A DNA stretch of 64,000 bases from assembly GCF_009765365.1 (NCBI RefSeq), contig NZ_VTOM01000018.1, positions 62,001 through 126,000 on the forward strand. The letters are read 5' to 3'. The notes under the pieces are model-generated. The model had not been told where the DNA came from. It saw only the letters and a list, made by a program, of their open reading frames with translations, and did no database searches. Source of the stretch: Antarcticirhabdus aurantiaca. Lineage in GTDB: Bacteria > Pseudomonadota > Alphaproteobacteria > Rhizobiales > Rhizobiaceae. The position numbers and the translations under genes are program-made. Positions 33,917 through 42,979 of this stretch are shown here, piece by piece (the stretch's first letter is position 1; each line of letters begins with the position of its first letter).

Positions 33917-34089
33917 CAGATCCCCGCGAAACGTATCGCCGCGCCCCCCGGCGCGGTCATCAAAATGTTACGCAACGTTCGTGCCAAGTGCGGAGCCGGG
34001 GCTGCCGCGGCCGGCCGGGCGGGCGGGGAGGCCGGCGCGCGAGGCCGGGCAGCGGCCGCACGGCCGCCGCCTCTGGTTTGCCGGCAAAG

Positions 34090-34131
34090 GGATCGGCGCG
34101 CGTCCTGATCAATCCTTGGGCGCGCCGATCC
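34090..34131 (-). terminator. Hairpin after the Mfd-family gene
   Basis: An 11-bp perfect stem GGATCGGCGCG/CGCGCCGATCC (34090-34100 with 34121-34131) has a 20-base loop, followed on the minus strand by CTTTGCC. It lies 27 bases after the stop codon of the helicase gene and upstream of urtA. Confidence 0.5.
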
Positions 34132-34157
34132 GGCGATGATGAAAGATTGGGCGGCGC

Positions 34158-37100
34158 TCAGCGGTCGGACAGAGCGGCGACCAGTTCTTCGGCAAGGGCC
34201 AGGCGTTCCGGCGGCGTTTCGCTGGCACGGGACACGATGAGCCGGTTGTTCTTCCAGGCCGAGTCCGGAACCGGGGCGTCGTCTTCCGGCTCCATGCCCG
34301 GCCGGAAGGTCACGGCGAGCGCTGCGGGCCCGCCCTCCAGCTTGGAAATGCCAGCCGCCGCGCAGGCGGCCCGCAGCCGGGCGCGGGACAGGAGAACCTG
34401 CAGCTCGTGCGGCGGCGTGCCGAAGCGGTCGGCGATCTCGGCCTCCAGCCGCGCGACCTCGGCCGCGTCGCTCAGCCGGTCGAGGCGGCGGTAGAGCGCG
34501 ATGCGCTGGCCCGCGTCGGACACGTAGTCCGGCGGAATGCGGCCGGACAGACCGAGCGCGATCTCCAGGCGCCAGTCGCCGTCGTCGCGGCCGGTCTCCG
34601 CCTTGGCGAGGGCGAGGTCGAGATAATGGCGGTAGAGGTCGAGGCCGAGAAGCTTCATGTGCCCGGCCTGCGTCTCGCCGAGAAGGTCGCCGGCACCGCG
34701 CAGGTCCAGGTCGCGGGCGGAGATCGCGAAGCCCGAGCCGAGCGCCGAGAGCTCGGTGAGGCTGGCGAGGCGGCGCTCGGCGCCTTCCGACAGGCTTTCC
34801 TTCGGATCGGTGAGGAGGAGGGCGAGGCCGCGTCGGGCCGAGCGGCCGACGCGGCCGCGCAGCTGGTGGAGCTGCGACAGGCCGAAGCGGTCCGGACGCC
34901 AGACGACGAGGGTGTTGGCGGCGGGCACGTCGATGCCGCTCTCGACGATGTTGGTGGCGAGCAGCACGTCGCCTTCGCCCTCCGCAAAGCCGAGCATCAC
35001 GCGGTCGATCTCGTCGGGCGGCAGCTTGCCGTGGGCGACGACGGTCTTGAGCTTCGGCACGATGCGGGCGAGGCGCGCCGCCATCGGCTCGATGTCCTCG
35101 ACGCGCGGGCAGACCATGAAGGAGCGTCCGCCGCGGGCGGCCTCGCGCGTGAGCGCCTCGCGCACGAGATCGTCGTCGAAGGAGCGCACCTCGGTGCGAA
35201 CGGCCTGCCGGTTCGTCGGCGCGGTGGTGATGACGCTGACGTCGTGAAGGCCGACGAAGGCGGACTCCAGCGTCCTCGGGATCGGCGTCGCGGTGAGAGT
35301 CAGGACGTGCCCGCCCCGGGCCTTCTCGCGCAGCTTGTCCTTGTCCTTGGTGCCGAAGCGCTGCTCCTCGTCGACGACGAGGAGGGCGAGGTCGCGGAAG
35401 GTCACGGCGTCCGCGGCGAGGGTGTGGGTGCCGACGACGATCGGGATCGAGCCGTCGGCGAGCCCCGCTTTGACCCGCGCCTGGTCGGCGCGCTCGGTCA
35501 TGCGCGACAGCTCGGCGACCTCGATGCCGAAGGGCGCGAAGCGGCGGGACAGGTTGCGCAGGTGCTGGCGGGCGAGAACCGTGGTGGGGGCCGCGAGCGC
35601 GACCTGCCCGCCGGCGAAGACAACGGCCGCGATGGCGCGCAGCGCGACCTCCGTCTTGCCGAAGCCGACGTCGCCGCAGAGCAGCCTGTCCATCGGGCGG
35701 CCGGAGCCGAGATCGGCGAGGATCGCGTCGAGGGCGGCGGCTTGTCCGGCCGTCAACTCGTAGGGGAACCCTTCGGCGAAGCGTTCCAGCCGTTGGCGCG
35801 GGGCCTCGACGACGCGGCCCTTGGCGCGGGCGCGCTTCAGGCCCAGCTCGGCCATGGCGCGGGCGGCCTCCTCGATCTCGCGCAGCATGGCGTTGCGCCG
35901 CTTCAGCCAGGCCTCGCTGGCGAGGCGGTCGAGCGTCACCGCCTCCTCCTCGCCGCCGTAGCGCCAGAGCGCGCCGATCTCGCCGACCGGCACCATGAGC
36001 TTGGCGCCGTCGCGGTAGCGCAGGGACAGGACGTCGCGCGCGCCGCCGTCGGCCTCCACCGTCTCGATCCCGTCGAGAACGCCGAGGCCGTGATCCATGT
36101 GGACGACGACGTCGCCGGGCGAGAGCGCGTCGATGCCGAAGGCCGCCGCGGCTTCGTCCTGGGCGTCGCGGCTGCGGGCGAAGGAACCGAGCAGATCGGC
36201 CGCCGCGACGATCACGGTGCCGGTCTCGGGCGCGACCGAGCCGCGATCGACCGGCAGGATCATGGACAGGAGGGCGCCGGGCTCGGCGGCGCGCACATCC
36301 TCCCATCTCGCCGCCTCGACGATGTCGCGCTTGAGGATGCGGCGCGCCCGGCGGCGCAGCTCGGCGGCGATCGGTGCGCTCGGGGCTGCGAGGACGAGGT
36401 GCTTGTCGGCGTGGGACGCGGCGAAGGCGGCGAAGGCCTTGTTCGGGGCGCGTTCGGCCGCGAAGCGGGGCACGTGGCGGTCGGCGCCCTTGGACACGAC
36501 GGGCGTCACCGCGTGGCGGGCGAAGCGCTCGCCGCGCTCCTCCTTCGTGAGGAAGACCGATTCGAGCTTGGGCGGGCGCCGCCCGCGCCCTTCGGTCCGA
36601 AGGCTCAGGGCCTGAGCCTCGCGCGCCTGCTCCAGGAAGACCTCGACGCGGCGGCCGGCGCCTTCCTCGACGAAGAGTTCGGCGTCCGGGAGATAGTCGA
36701 AGACCGAATCGAGGGTGCCGTAGAAGTCGGCGAGCCGGTTCTCCCGCTCGGCCGGGGCGCGCCCCGCGCGCGCGTCGGTGGCATCGGCCAGCACGATCTC
36801 GGATGCGGGGTCGACGATGAGGTGCTCGGTCGGCTCCAGGCTGCGCTGCGTGGCTGGATCGTAGGACAGGATCTGGGTGACGCGGCCGTTCTCGAACTCG
36901 ACGCGGCAGGGCCGGGGCGCCGCGGCGGGGAAGATGTCGACGACCCGCCCGCGAAAGGCGACTTCGCCGGCCTCGTCGACGCGCCCGTCGAAGCTGTAGC
37001 CGATGCGCAGGAGCGTATCCTCGAGCGCCTTGAGGTCGATCGGATCGCCGACGCGGAACTCGACGTGGTGGGTCGTGTCCCAGAGGGAGCGGGGCGGCAC

Positions 37101-37607
37101 GCGGCGCAGGATCGCGTCGGTGGTGGTGACGGTGATGGCGGGGCGGTGCTTCGGATCGGTGAGCCAGCGCAGCACGCTCATGCGTCGCCCGGTGACGGCG
37201 CGCGAGGGCTCGACGCCCTCCAGCGGCGGCACGTCCCAGGGCGGCAGGTAGGCGACGCGATGGCCCTCGTGCAGGGCTTCGAGAATGGAATGGAGGCAGA
37301 CGGCCTCGGAGGCGGAGCGCGACACGTAGAGGATGGGCTTGGCACCCGGGCGACGCGCGCGCTCGGCGAGGATGCCGGCGATGGCGCCGTTGAAGCCCAG
37401 CGCGGCGATGGGGCCGGCGGGAGCGATGGTCGCTTCGGGTGGCGACGACGAGGACCCGGTCGTGGACTCGGCGACCAGGCGCTTGCGCGCGCGGCGCTCG
37501 GCGGCAGGCTCGGCCTTCGCCTTCTTCGGCGACGGCTCGGCCGTCTTTGCCTTTGCCTCGGGCTCCCGGCTCTCGCGCGCGGCGGTTCGGCTCATGTCGT
37601 CATGCAC
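34158..37607 (-). CDS. Mfd-family transcription-repair coupling helicase (possibly a paralogue)
   Basis: The product has 1149 residues, the length of E. coli Mfd. A Lys/Glu/Ala-rich, probably disordered stretch covers residues 1-60. UvrB-like region: LPPWDVPPLEGVEPSRAVTG. CarD-like RNA-polymerase-interacting region near GDVVVHMDHGLGVLDGIETV. Helicase core: LLCGDVGFGKTEVALRA (Walker A), VVDEEQRFG, TATPIPRTLE, SGIDVPAANTLVVWRPDRFG and LHQLRGRVGRS. The C-terminal TRCF domain is present. Mfd displaces stalled RNA polymerase and recruits UvrA. Several motif details differ from canonical alphaproteobacterial Mfd, so this may be a second copy. Start ATG 37607 or ATG 37595. Confidence 0.8.
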   Translation of the reverse strand: MHDDMSRTAARESREPEAKAKTAEPSPKKAKAEPAAERRARKRLVAESTTGSSSSPPEATIAPAGPIAALGFNGAIAGILAERARRPGAKPILYVSRSASEAVCLHSILEALHEGHRVAYLPPWDVPPLEGVEPSRAVTGRRMSVLRWLTDPKHRPAITVTTTDAILRRVPPRSLWDTTHHVEFRVGDPIDLKALEDTLLRIGYSFDGRVDEAGEVAFRGRVVDIFPAAAPRPCRVEFENGRVTQILSYDPATQRSLEPTEHLIVDPASEIVLADATDARAGRAPAERENRLADFYGTLDSVFDYLPDAELFVEEGAGRRVEVFLEQAREAQALSLRTEGRGRRPPKLESVFLTKEERGERFARHAVTPVVSKGADRHVPRFAAERAPNKAFAAFAASHADKHLVLAAPSAPIAAELRRRARRILKRDIVEAARWEDVRAAEPGALLSMILPVDRGSVAPETGTVIVAAADLLGSFARSRDAQDEAAAAFGIDALSPGDVVVHMDHGLGVLDGIETVEADGGARDVLSLRYRDGAKLMVPVGEIGALWRYGGEEEAVTLDRLASEAWLKRRNAMLREIEEAARAMAELGLKRARAKGRVVEAPRQRLERFAEGFPYELTAGQAAALDAILADLGSGRPMDRLLCGDVGFGKTEVALRAIAAVVFAGGQVALAAPTTVLARQHLRNLSRRFAPFGIEVAELSRMTERADQARVKAGLADGSIPIVVGTHTLAADAVTFRDLALLVVDEEQRFGTKDKDKLREKARGGHVLTLTATPIPRTLESAFVGLHDVSVITTAPTNRQAVRTEVRSFDDDLVREALTREAARGGRSFMVCPRVEDIEPMAARLARIVPKLKTVVAHGKLPPDEIDRVMLGFAEGEGDVLLATNIVESGIDVPAANTLVVWRPDRFGLSQLHQLRGRVGRSARRGLALLLTDPKESLSEGAERRLASLTELSALGSGFAISARDLDLRGAGDLLGETQAGHMKLLGLDLYRHYLDLALAKAETGRDDGDWRLEIALGLSGRIPPDYVSDAGQRIALYRRLDRLSDAAEVARLEAEIADRFGTPPHELQVLLSRARLRAACAAAGISKLEGGPAALAVTFRPGMEPEDDAPVPDSAWKNNRLIVSRASETPPERLALAEELVAALSDR

Positions 37608-37820
37608 TCCCTGCGGACACGGCTCCGCCGAGGCGACGGGAGCGGCGATCCCCCGGCGCCGTGTCGGGCCGGCAGGTCAACGGCCGCCCGCCGCTTTCGT
37701 TGCGGCGTGCGGCGCGGTGTCCACAGGCGAAGTCCGGCTCGCTTGAGGGCGCGAGGCGGGCAACTCCTTGGGCGCGACCTAAGTGGACGGGGCGGGATCG
37801 TGGAGATGCGGGAGACGGAA

Positions 37821-38192
37821 ATGAACCGGATCGTTCGGACGATCGCCGCGATCGGCGGCTTGTGGATCGGAAGCGCGTCGGCCACCGACAGGGTGCCGCT
37901 CGGCATCATGAATGCCACGCAGGCCTTCGACCCGATGAGCAGCGCGCCCGTTGTCAACATCATGCTCGACAGGGCCGGCGGAGCCGCCATGGCCGAGTTC
38001 TCGGCCGAGAACGTCGGGCGGGTGGTCGACGTCTACATCGACGACGAAATCGTGTCCTCGCCGCTCGTCCGCGAGCCGATTCTCGGCCGCAGCCTCCAGA
38101 TTTCCGGATCCTACAGCGTCGAGGAGGCGACGGCATTGGCGGTGCGTCTGCGCAATGCCGAAGCGATCATGTCGATCGCGGCGCGTGAGTGA
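37821..38192 (+). CDS. Free-standing SecD P1-head-domain protein
   Basis: The product has 123 residues from ATG 37821 (ATG 37806 is an alternative). A signal peptide ends near GSASA-TD (residue 21). The rest, VVNIMLDRAGGAAMAEFSAE, NVGRVVDVYIDDEIVSSPLV and QISGSYSVEEATALAVRLRN, corresponds to the P1 head subdomain of SecD, the periplasmic part that captures emerging preproteins. The SecD membrane segments are missing. The protein would be periplasmic and soluble. Its own role is unproven. It stands alone between the Mfd-like gene and livM. Confidence 0.75.
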   Translation: MNRIVRTIAAIGGLWIGSASATDRVPLGIMNATQAFDPMSSAPVVNIMLDRAGGAAMAEFSAENVGRVVDVYIDDEIVSSPLVREPILGRSLQISGSYSVEEATALAVRLRNAEAIMSIAARE

Positions 38193-38256
38193 GGGGCGCG
38201 GCATTCGCGTCCACGTCGAGGGTGGTGCGCGGCGCCGCGGAAACGTACCGACCCCC

Positions 38257-39270
38257 TCACCGCCGCGGCAGGCCCTGGCCTCGGCGATGGAGGAGGCGGA
38301 TGGCTTCGCCGACCAGGCCGCGGCGGAAGACGAGAACGCACAGGACGAAGATGCAGCCGATGACGACAGTGACCGGCAGGCCGGACGCGGCAAGGTAGTT
38401 CTGGAGGGTGACGACGAGTCCGGCGCCGACGCTGGGACCGAGGATCGTGCCGAGGCCGCCGAGGAGGGTCATCAGGATCACCTCGCCGGACATCTGCCAG
38501 GCAACGTCAGTGAGGGTGGCGATCTGGAAGACGAGCGCCTTGGTGCCGCCCGCGAGCCCGGCGATGAAGGCCGACATGACGAAGGCGCCGAGCTTGTAGC
38601 GCTCGACCCGGTAGCCGAGCGAGACGGCGCGGTTCTCGTTCTCGCGGATCGCCTGGAGGACGTGGCCGAAGGGCGAGTGGACGATGCGCCAGACGGCGAA
38701 GAAGCCGAACACGAAGACCATGAGCACGAAGTAGTACATGGTCAGCGTGTCGGAGAGGTCGAAGAGGCCGATGAGACGGCCGCGCGGCACGTTCTGGATA
38801 CCGTCCTCGCCGTGGGTGAAGGGCGCCTGCAGGAAGACGAAGAAGACCATCTGCGAGAGGGCCAGCGTCACCATCGAGAAGTAGATGCCCTGGCGGCGGA
38901 TGGCGAGAAAGCCGATGACGAGGCCGATCACCGCCGCGCCGGCCGCGCCGAAGAGGACGGCGAGGAGCGGCTCGAAGCCCCAGACCTTGGCGGCGTGGGC
39001 GGTGAAGTAGGCCGCGCCCCCGAAGAAGGCGGCGTGGCCGAAGGACAGGAGCCCGACATAGCCGAGGAGGAGGTTGAAGGCCGTCGCGAAGAGCGCGAAG
39101 CATAGGATCTTCATCAGGAAGACGGGATAGACCGCGAGCGGCGCGACGAGGAGCCCGAGGAGGACGATCACCGCGAGGGCGCTGCCGAGGCCCGTCAGGC
39201 GGTGCTGGCCGCGGGGCAGGCCGACGCCCGCGGCGGTGGGATCGGAGGCGGAAGCAGGTGCGCTCGACAT
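38257..39270 (-). CDS. livM: Branched-chain amino acid-type ABC transporter, permease LivM
   Basis: The product has 337 residues and about nine to ten membrane segments. FALFATAFNLLLGYVGLLSF, GHAAFFGGAAYFTAHAAKVWG and MSGEVILMTLLGGLGTILGPS are LivM blocks. It follows livH by five bases. It is the last gene of the liv operon. Ligand specificity is set by the binding protein, so it may carry amino acids, amides or aromatic compounds. Confidence 0.9.
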   Translation of the reverse strand: MSSAPASASDPTAAGVGLPRGQHRLTGLGSALAVIVLLGLLVAPLAVYPVFLMKILCFALFATAFNLLLGYVGLLSFGHAAFFGGAAYFTAHAAKVWGFEPLLAVLFGAAGAAVIGLVIGFLAIRRQGIYFSMVTLALSQMVFFVFLQAPFTHGEDGIQNVPRGRLIGLFDLSDTLTMYYFVLMVFVFGFFAVWRIVHSPFGHVLQAIRENENRAVSLGYRVERYKLGAFVMSAFIAGLAGGTKALVFQIATLTDVAWQMSGEVILMTLLGGLGTILGPSVGAGLVVTLQNYLAASGLPVTVVIGCIFVLCVLVFRRGLVGEAIRLLHRRGQGLPRR

Positions 39271-39275
39271 GGGTC

Positions 39276-40163
39276 TCACGCCTCCTTGCCGAAGAGGCCG
39301 GCGGGGCGGGCGAGCAGCACCACGGCCATGATCACGAAGACGACGATGTTGGAGGCCTCGGGGTAGAAGACGCGGGTGAGGCCCTCCAGGATGCCGAGGA
39401 GGTAGCCCGACACGATCGCGCCGACGATCGAGCCCATGCCGCCGATGACGACCACGGCGAAGACGATGATGATGAGGTTGGTGCCCATCATCGGGTTGAC
39501 CTGGTAGATCGGCGCGGCGAGCACCCCGGCAAGCGCGGCGAGGCCGGCGCCGAGCGCGTAGGTGAGGGTCAGGAGGAGCGGCACGTTGACGCCGAAGGCC
39601 TGGACGAGCTGCGGGTTCTCGGTGGCGGCCCGCAAGGTGGCGCCGAGGCTGGTCTTCTCGATCAGCGCCCAGACCGCGATGCAGACGACGAGCGAGGCGA
39701 CGACCACGAAGCCGCGATAGTTCGGCAGGAACATGAAGCCGAGGTTGGTGCCGCCGGCGAGTTCCGGCGGGCTCGGATAGGGCTGGCCGGCCGCGCCCCA
39801 GTAATGGCGGAAGAGGCCCTCGAGGATGAGGGCGAGGCCGAAGGTGAAGAGCAGGCCGTAGAGGTGATCGAGCCGGTAGAGGCGCGACAGCATGGTGCGC
39901 TCGATGATCGCCGAGACGAGGGCGACGGTCAGCGGCGCGAGGATCAGCGCCCACCAGAAGCCGATGGCACCGAAGCGCAGCAGCAGGAAGGCGACGAAGG
40001 CGCCGACCATGTACTGCGCGCCGTGGGCGAAGTTGATGACGCGGAGCAGGCCGAAGATCACGGCGAGGCCGAGCGACAGGAGCGCGTAGAACGAACCGTT
40101 GATGAGGCCGATGAGGAGCTGGCCGTAGAGCGCGGGAAGGGGCACGCCGAGGAGAGTTGTCAT
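39276..40163 (-). CDS. livH: Branched-chain amino acid-type ABC transporter, permease LivH
   Basis: The product has 295 residues. LSLGLAVIFGLLRVINFAHGAQ, FTFGLALILEGLFRHYWGAAGQ and AVVVIGGMGSIVGAIVSGY are LivH hallmarks. Eight or so membrane segments are visible. With LivM it forms the transmembrane dimer. It begins eight bases after the livF stop. The short insert NYRGFVVVASLVVCIAVWAL is an ordinary membrane segment. Confidence 0.9.
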   Translation of the reverse strand: MTTLLGVPLPALYGQLLIGLINGSFYALLSLGLAVIFGLLRVINFAHGAQYMVGAFVAFLLLRFGAIGFWWALILAPLTVALVSAIIERTMLSRLYRLDHLYGLLFTFGLALILEGLFRHYWGAAGQPYPSPPELAGGTNLGFMFLPNYRGFVVVASLVVCIAVWALIEKTSLGATLRAATENPQLVQAFGVNVPLLLTLTYALGAGLAALAGVLAAPIYQVNPMMGTNLIIIVFAVVVIGGMGSIVGAIVSGYLLGILEGLTRVFYPEASNIVVFVIMAVVLLARPAGLFGKEA

Positions 40164-40171
40164 GGGCTCCG

Positions 40172-40894
40172 TCAGACTCCGACGACGTCGTGCAGGCGCT
40201 GCATCTTGGATTCGATCTCGGCGGTGCGGAAGCTGTCGACGATGTGGCCGTCCTCCATGAGGAAGAAGCGGTCGGCGACCTTCTGGGCGAAGCGGAAGTT
40301 CTGCTCGACGAGGAGGAGCGTCAGGCCTTGGGCCTTGAGCTTCAGGAGAACGTCGCCGATGCGCTGGACGATGACGGGAGCGAGGCCTTCCGTCGGCTCG
40401 TCGAGGAGGATGATGCGCGCGCCGGTCCGCAGGATGCGCGCGATCGCCAGCATCTGCTGCTCGCCGCCGGACAGCTTGGTGCCGGGCGAGCGGCGGCGCT
40501 CGGCGAGATTGGGGAACAGCTCGAAGATCTCCTCGACGCTCATGCCGCCGGGGGCGACGCGCGGGGGCAGGAGGAGGTTCTCCATGACCGAGAGGGTCGC
40601 GAAGATGCCGCGCTCCTCCGGCACGTAGCCGATGCCGGCATGGGCCGTGCGGTAAAGCGGCACGCTGCTCATGTCGCGGCCGCCCACGATCACGGTGCCC
40701 TCGCGGCGCGGCAGGAGGTTCATGATGGCGCGCAGCGTCGTCGTCTTGCCCGCGCCGTTGCGCCCGACGAGGGCGATCGTCTCGCCCGCCGAAATGTCGA
40801 GCGAGACGCCGTGAAGGACGTGGCTCTCGCCGTACCAGCCGTTGAGGCCGCGGACTTCGAGGGCAGCGGCGGAAGGGGCGGGGCCGTCACGCAT
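40172..40894 (-). CDS. livF: Branched-chain amino acid-type ABC transporter, ATP-binding protein LivF
   Basis: The product has 240 residues from ATG 40892-40894, which overlaps the livG stop by eight bases. Walker A GRNGAGKTT, signature LSGGEQQMLAIARILRTG and Walker B IILLDEPTEGLAPVIV are intact. MNLLPRREGTVIVGGRDM and GIGYVPEERGIFATLSVMEN are LivF-type. A longer start at 40957 lies inside livG and lacks support. Confidence 0.92.
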   Translation of the reverse strand: MRDGPAPSAAALEVRGLNGWYGESHVLHGVSLDISAGETIALVGRNGAGKTTTLRAIMNLLPRREGTVIVGGRDMSSVPLYRTAHAGIGYVPEERGIFATLSVMENLLLPPRVAPGGMSVEEIFELFPNLAERRRSPGTKLSGGEQQMLAIARILRTGARIILLDEPTEGLAPVIVQRIGDVLLKLKAQGLTLLLVEQNFRFAQKVADRFFLMEDGHIVDSFRTAEIESKMQRLHDVVGV

Positions 40895-41666
40895 GCTCGC
40901 TTCCCATGTAGGCCTCGCGCACGCGGGGATCTGCGGAGACCGCCGCGTAGTCGCCATCCGCGAGGATCTCGCCGCGGGCGAGAACGGTGACGCGGTCGCA
41001 CAGGTCCGAGACCACGTTGAGGTTGTGCTCGACCATCAGGACCGTGCGGCCCGCCGCCACCTTGCGGATGAGGGCCGAGATGCGGCCGATGTCCTCGACG
41101 CCCATGCCGGCCATCGGCTCGTCGAAGAGCATGACGGGCGGGTCGAGGGCGAGGGTCGTCGCGATCTCCAGGGCGCGCTTGCGACCGTAGGGCAGGTCGC
41201 CGGCCAGGGTGTCCGAGAAGCTCGACAGGCCCACGGCCTCGATCAACTCGGCGGCGCGCGCGTCGAGCCGCGACAGGACGGCGTTTGAGCGCCAGAACTG
41301 CGTGGCGAGCCCGTTCGGCCGCTGGAGCGCCACGCGCACGTTGTCGAGGACGGTGAGCTGGGCGAAGACCGCCGAGATCTGGAAGGAGCGCACGAGGCCG
41401 AGCCGCGCGACGTCGGCGGGCCTGGTCCGCGTGATGTCGCGGCCTTCGAAGCGGATCGTGCCGGCGGTGGGGTTGAGGAACTTGGTGAGCAGGTTGAAGA
41501 CGGTGGTCTTGCCCGCGCCGTTCGGCCCGATCAGGGCGTGGATCGTGCCGGGGTAGACGTCGAGGTCGACGCCGTTCACGGCCTTGAAGCCGAAGAATTC
41601 CTTGGTGAGGCCGCGCGCCGACAGGATCGGCTCGGAACGCGGGGCGGGCATGGGGGCGGCTGGCAT
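40887..41666 (-). CDS. livG: Branched-chain amino acid-type ABC transporter, ATP-binding protein LivG
   Basis: The product has 259 residues from ATG 41664-41666 (ATG 41651 possible). Walker A GPNGAGKTT, Q-loop region LVRSFQISAVFAQLTVLDNV, and Walker B VMLFDEPMAGMG are intact. The signature reads LPYGRKRALEIATTLALDP, a LivG variant in which SGGQ is replaced. It is separated from the binding-protein gene by 80 bases carrying a strong hairpin. Confidence 0.9.
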   Translation of the reverse strand: MPAAPMPAPRSEPILSARGLTKEFFGFKAVNGVDLDVYPGTIHALIGPNGAGKTTVFNLLTKFLNPTAGTIRFEGRDITRTRPADVARLGLVRSFQISAVFAQLTVLDNVRVALQRPNGLATQFWRSNAVLSRLDARAAELIEAVGLSSFSDTLAGDLPYGRKRALEIATTLALDPPVMLFDEPMAGMGVEDIGRISALIRKVAAGRTVLMVEHNLNVVSDLCDRVTVLARGEILADGDYAAVSADPRVREAYMGSEHA

Positions 41667-41712
41667 CTCGCGTGTCGGCTCCGGGTGTCGGGTCGGGGTC
41701 GGCAGGAGGCGT

Positions 41713-41737
41713 GCGCCGGCAGCAAGGCCGCCGGCGC
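41713..41737. terminator. GC hairpin between the liv binding-protein gene and livG
   Basis: GCGCCGGC (41713-41720) pairs with GCCGGCGC (41730-41737), with outer GGCG/CGCC arms extending the stem (about 41708-41744). No T-run. It sits 10 bases beyond the stop of the binding-protein gene, matching the layout after urtA. Confidence 0.55.
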
Positions 41738-41746
41738 TGTGCGCCC

Positions 41747-42979
41747 TCAGTTGGCGGCGAAGCTCGCGGTGTCGCAGCCGCTCTGGTCGACGGGCAGGTA
41801 GGCCTCGGCGCCCGGGACGGTGGCGACCTGGTTGTAGTAGTCCCACTCGCCCTTCGAATCGCCGGGCGCCTTCACCTGGAAGAGGTACATGTCGTAGACC
41901 ATGCGCCCGTTGGCCTGGACGGTGCCCTTCTTGGCGAAGACGTCCTCGACCGGCAGCTCGTGAAGCTTGGCGGCGACCGCCTTCGTCTCGTCGGTGCCGG
42001 CGGCCTGAACGGCCTTCAGGTACTGCAGGACGGCGGAATAGGTGCCGACATGGATCATGTTCGGCTTGACGTTCGCTTCCTTCTGGAAGCGCTCGGCGAA
42101 GGCGCGGTTCTCGTCCGACTGGTCCCAGTACCAGCCTTCCGTCAGGTTGATGCCCTGCGCGGCGTCGAGGCCGAGGCCGTGAACCTCGGCGAGGGTGAAG
42201 AGGAGGGCGGCGAGCTGCTGCCCGGACTGGACGAGGCCGAACTCGGCCGCGGCCTTGATGGTGTTCTGCGTGTCGAGGCCGGCATTGGCCATGCCGACGA
42301 CCTTGGCGCCGGAGCTCTGGGCCTGGAGCACGAAGGAGGAGAAGTCGGTGGTCGAGAGCGGGTGGCGCACCGAACCGAGCACCTGGCCGCCATTGGCCTT
42401 CACGAAGTTGCCGGTCTGCTCCTCCAGCGAATAGCCGAAGGCGTAGTCGGCGGTGAGGAAGAACCAGGTGTCGCCGCCGGCCTTCACCAGCGCGCCGCCG
42501 GTGCCGACGGCGAGGGCATGGGTGTCGTAGGCCCAGTGGAAGCCGTAGGGGCTGCACTGCTTGCCGGTGAGCTCCGTCGTCGCGGCGCCCGTGGTGATGG
42601 TGATCTTCCCCTTCTCGCGCGACAGGCCCTGCACGGCCAGCGCCACGGACGAGGTCGTCAGCTCCATGATCGCGTCGACGTTCTGCACGTCATACCATTC
42701 GCGGGCGATGTTGGAGGCGATGTCGGCCTTGTTCTGATGGTCGGCGTCGACCAGCTCGATCGGCTTGCCGAGAACCGTGCCGCCGAAGTCGGCGATCGCC
42801 ATGCGGGCGGCCGCGACCGAGGAGCGCCCGCCGAAATCGGCGTAGACGCCCGACTGGTCGTTGAGGATGCCGATCTTCACGACGTCGCCGGACACCTCCT
42901 GCGCCATTGCCGGCGCGGCGAGGGTTGCGGCGATGACGGCCGATAGGGCCGTCGTGCTCATGGCGTTGAAGCGCTTCAC
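41747..42979 (-). CDS. ABC transporter substrate-binding protein, Liv type
   Basis: The product has 410 residues. GTG 42977-42979 is chosen because GGGAGGA precedes it and it adds Lys-Arg to the signal peptide; the ATG at 42961 has no ribosome site. Cleavage is predicted near PAMAQ-E (residue 27 from GTG). The mature protein opens DVVKIGILNDQSGVYADFGG and continues FFLTADYAFGYSLEEQTGNF, typical of the Liv-type family 4 of binding proteins. Relatives bind amides, aromatic acids or branched amino acids, so the ligand is not fixed. It heads the liv operon. Confidence 0.88.
   Translation of the reverse strand: MKRFNAMSTTALSAVIAATLAAPAMAQEVSGDVVKIGILNDQSGVYADFGGRSSVAAARMAIADFGGTVLGKPIELVDADHQNKADIASNIAREWYDVQNVDAIMELTTSSVALAVQGLSREKGKITITTGAATTELTGKQCSPYGFHWAYDTHALAVGTGGALVKAGGDTWFFLTADYAFGYSLEEQTGNFVKANGGQVLGSVRHPLSTTDFSSFVLQAQSSGAKVVGMANAGLDTQNTIKAAAEFGLVQSGQQLAALLFTLAEVHGLGLDAAQGINLTEGWYWDQSDENRAFAERFQKEANVKPNMIHVGTYSAVLQYLKAVQAAGTDETKAVAAKLHELPVEDVFAKKGTVQANGRMVYDMYLFQVKAPGDSKGEWDYYNQVATVPGAEAYLPVDQSGCDTASFAAN

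Noticed and set aside
34407-37800. Very long plus-strand open frame opposite the Mfd-family gene
   Set aside because: It is antisense to a clear helicase, has low-complexity Gly/Ala/Arg content and matches no family. Only its last 123 residues (37821-38192) are a real gene.
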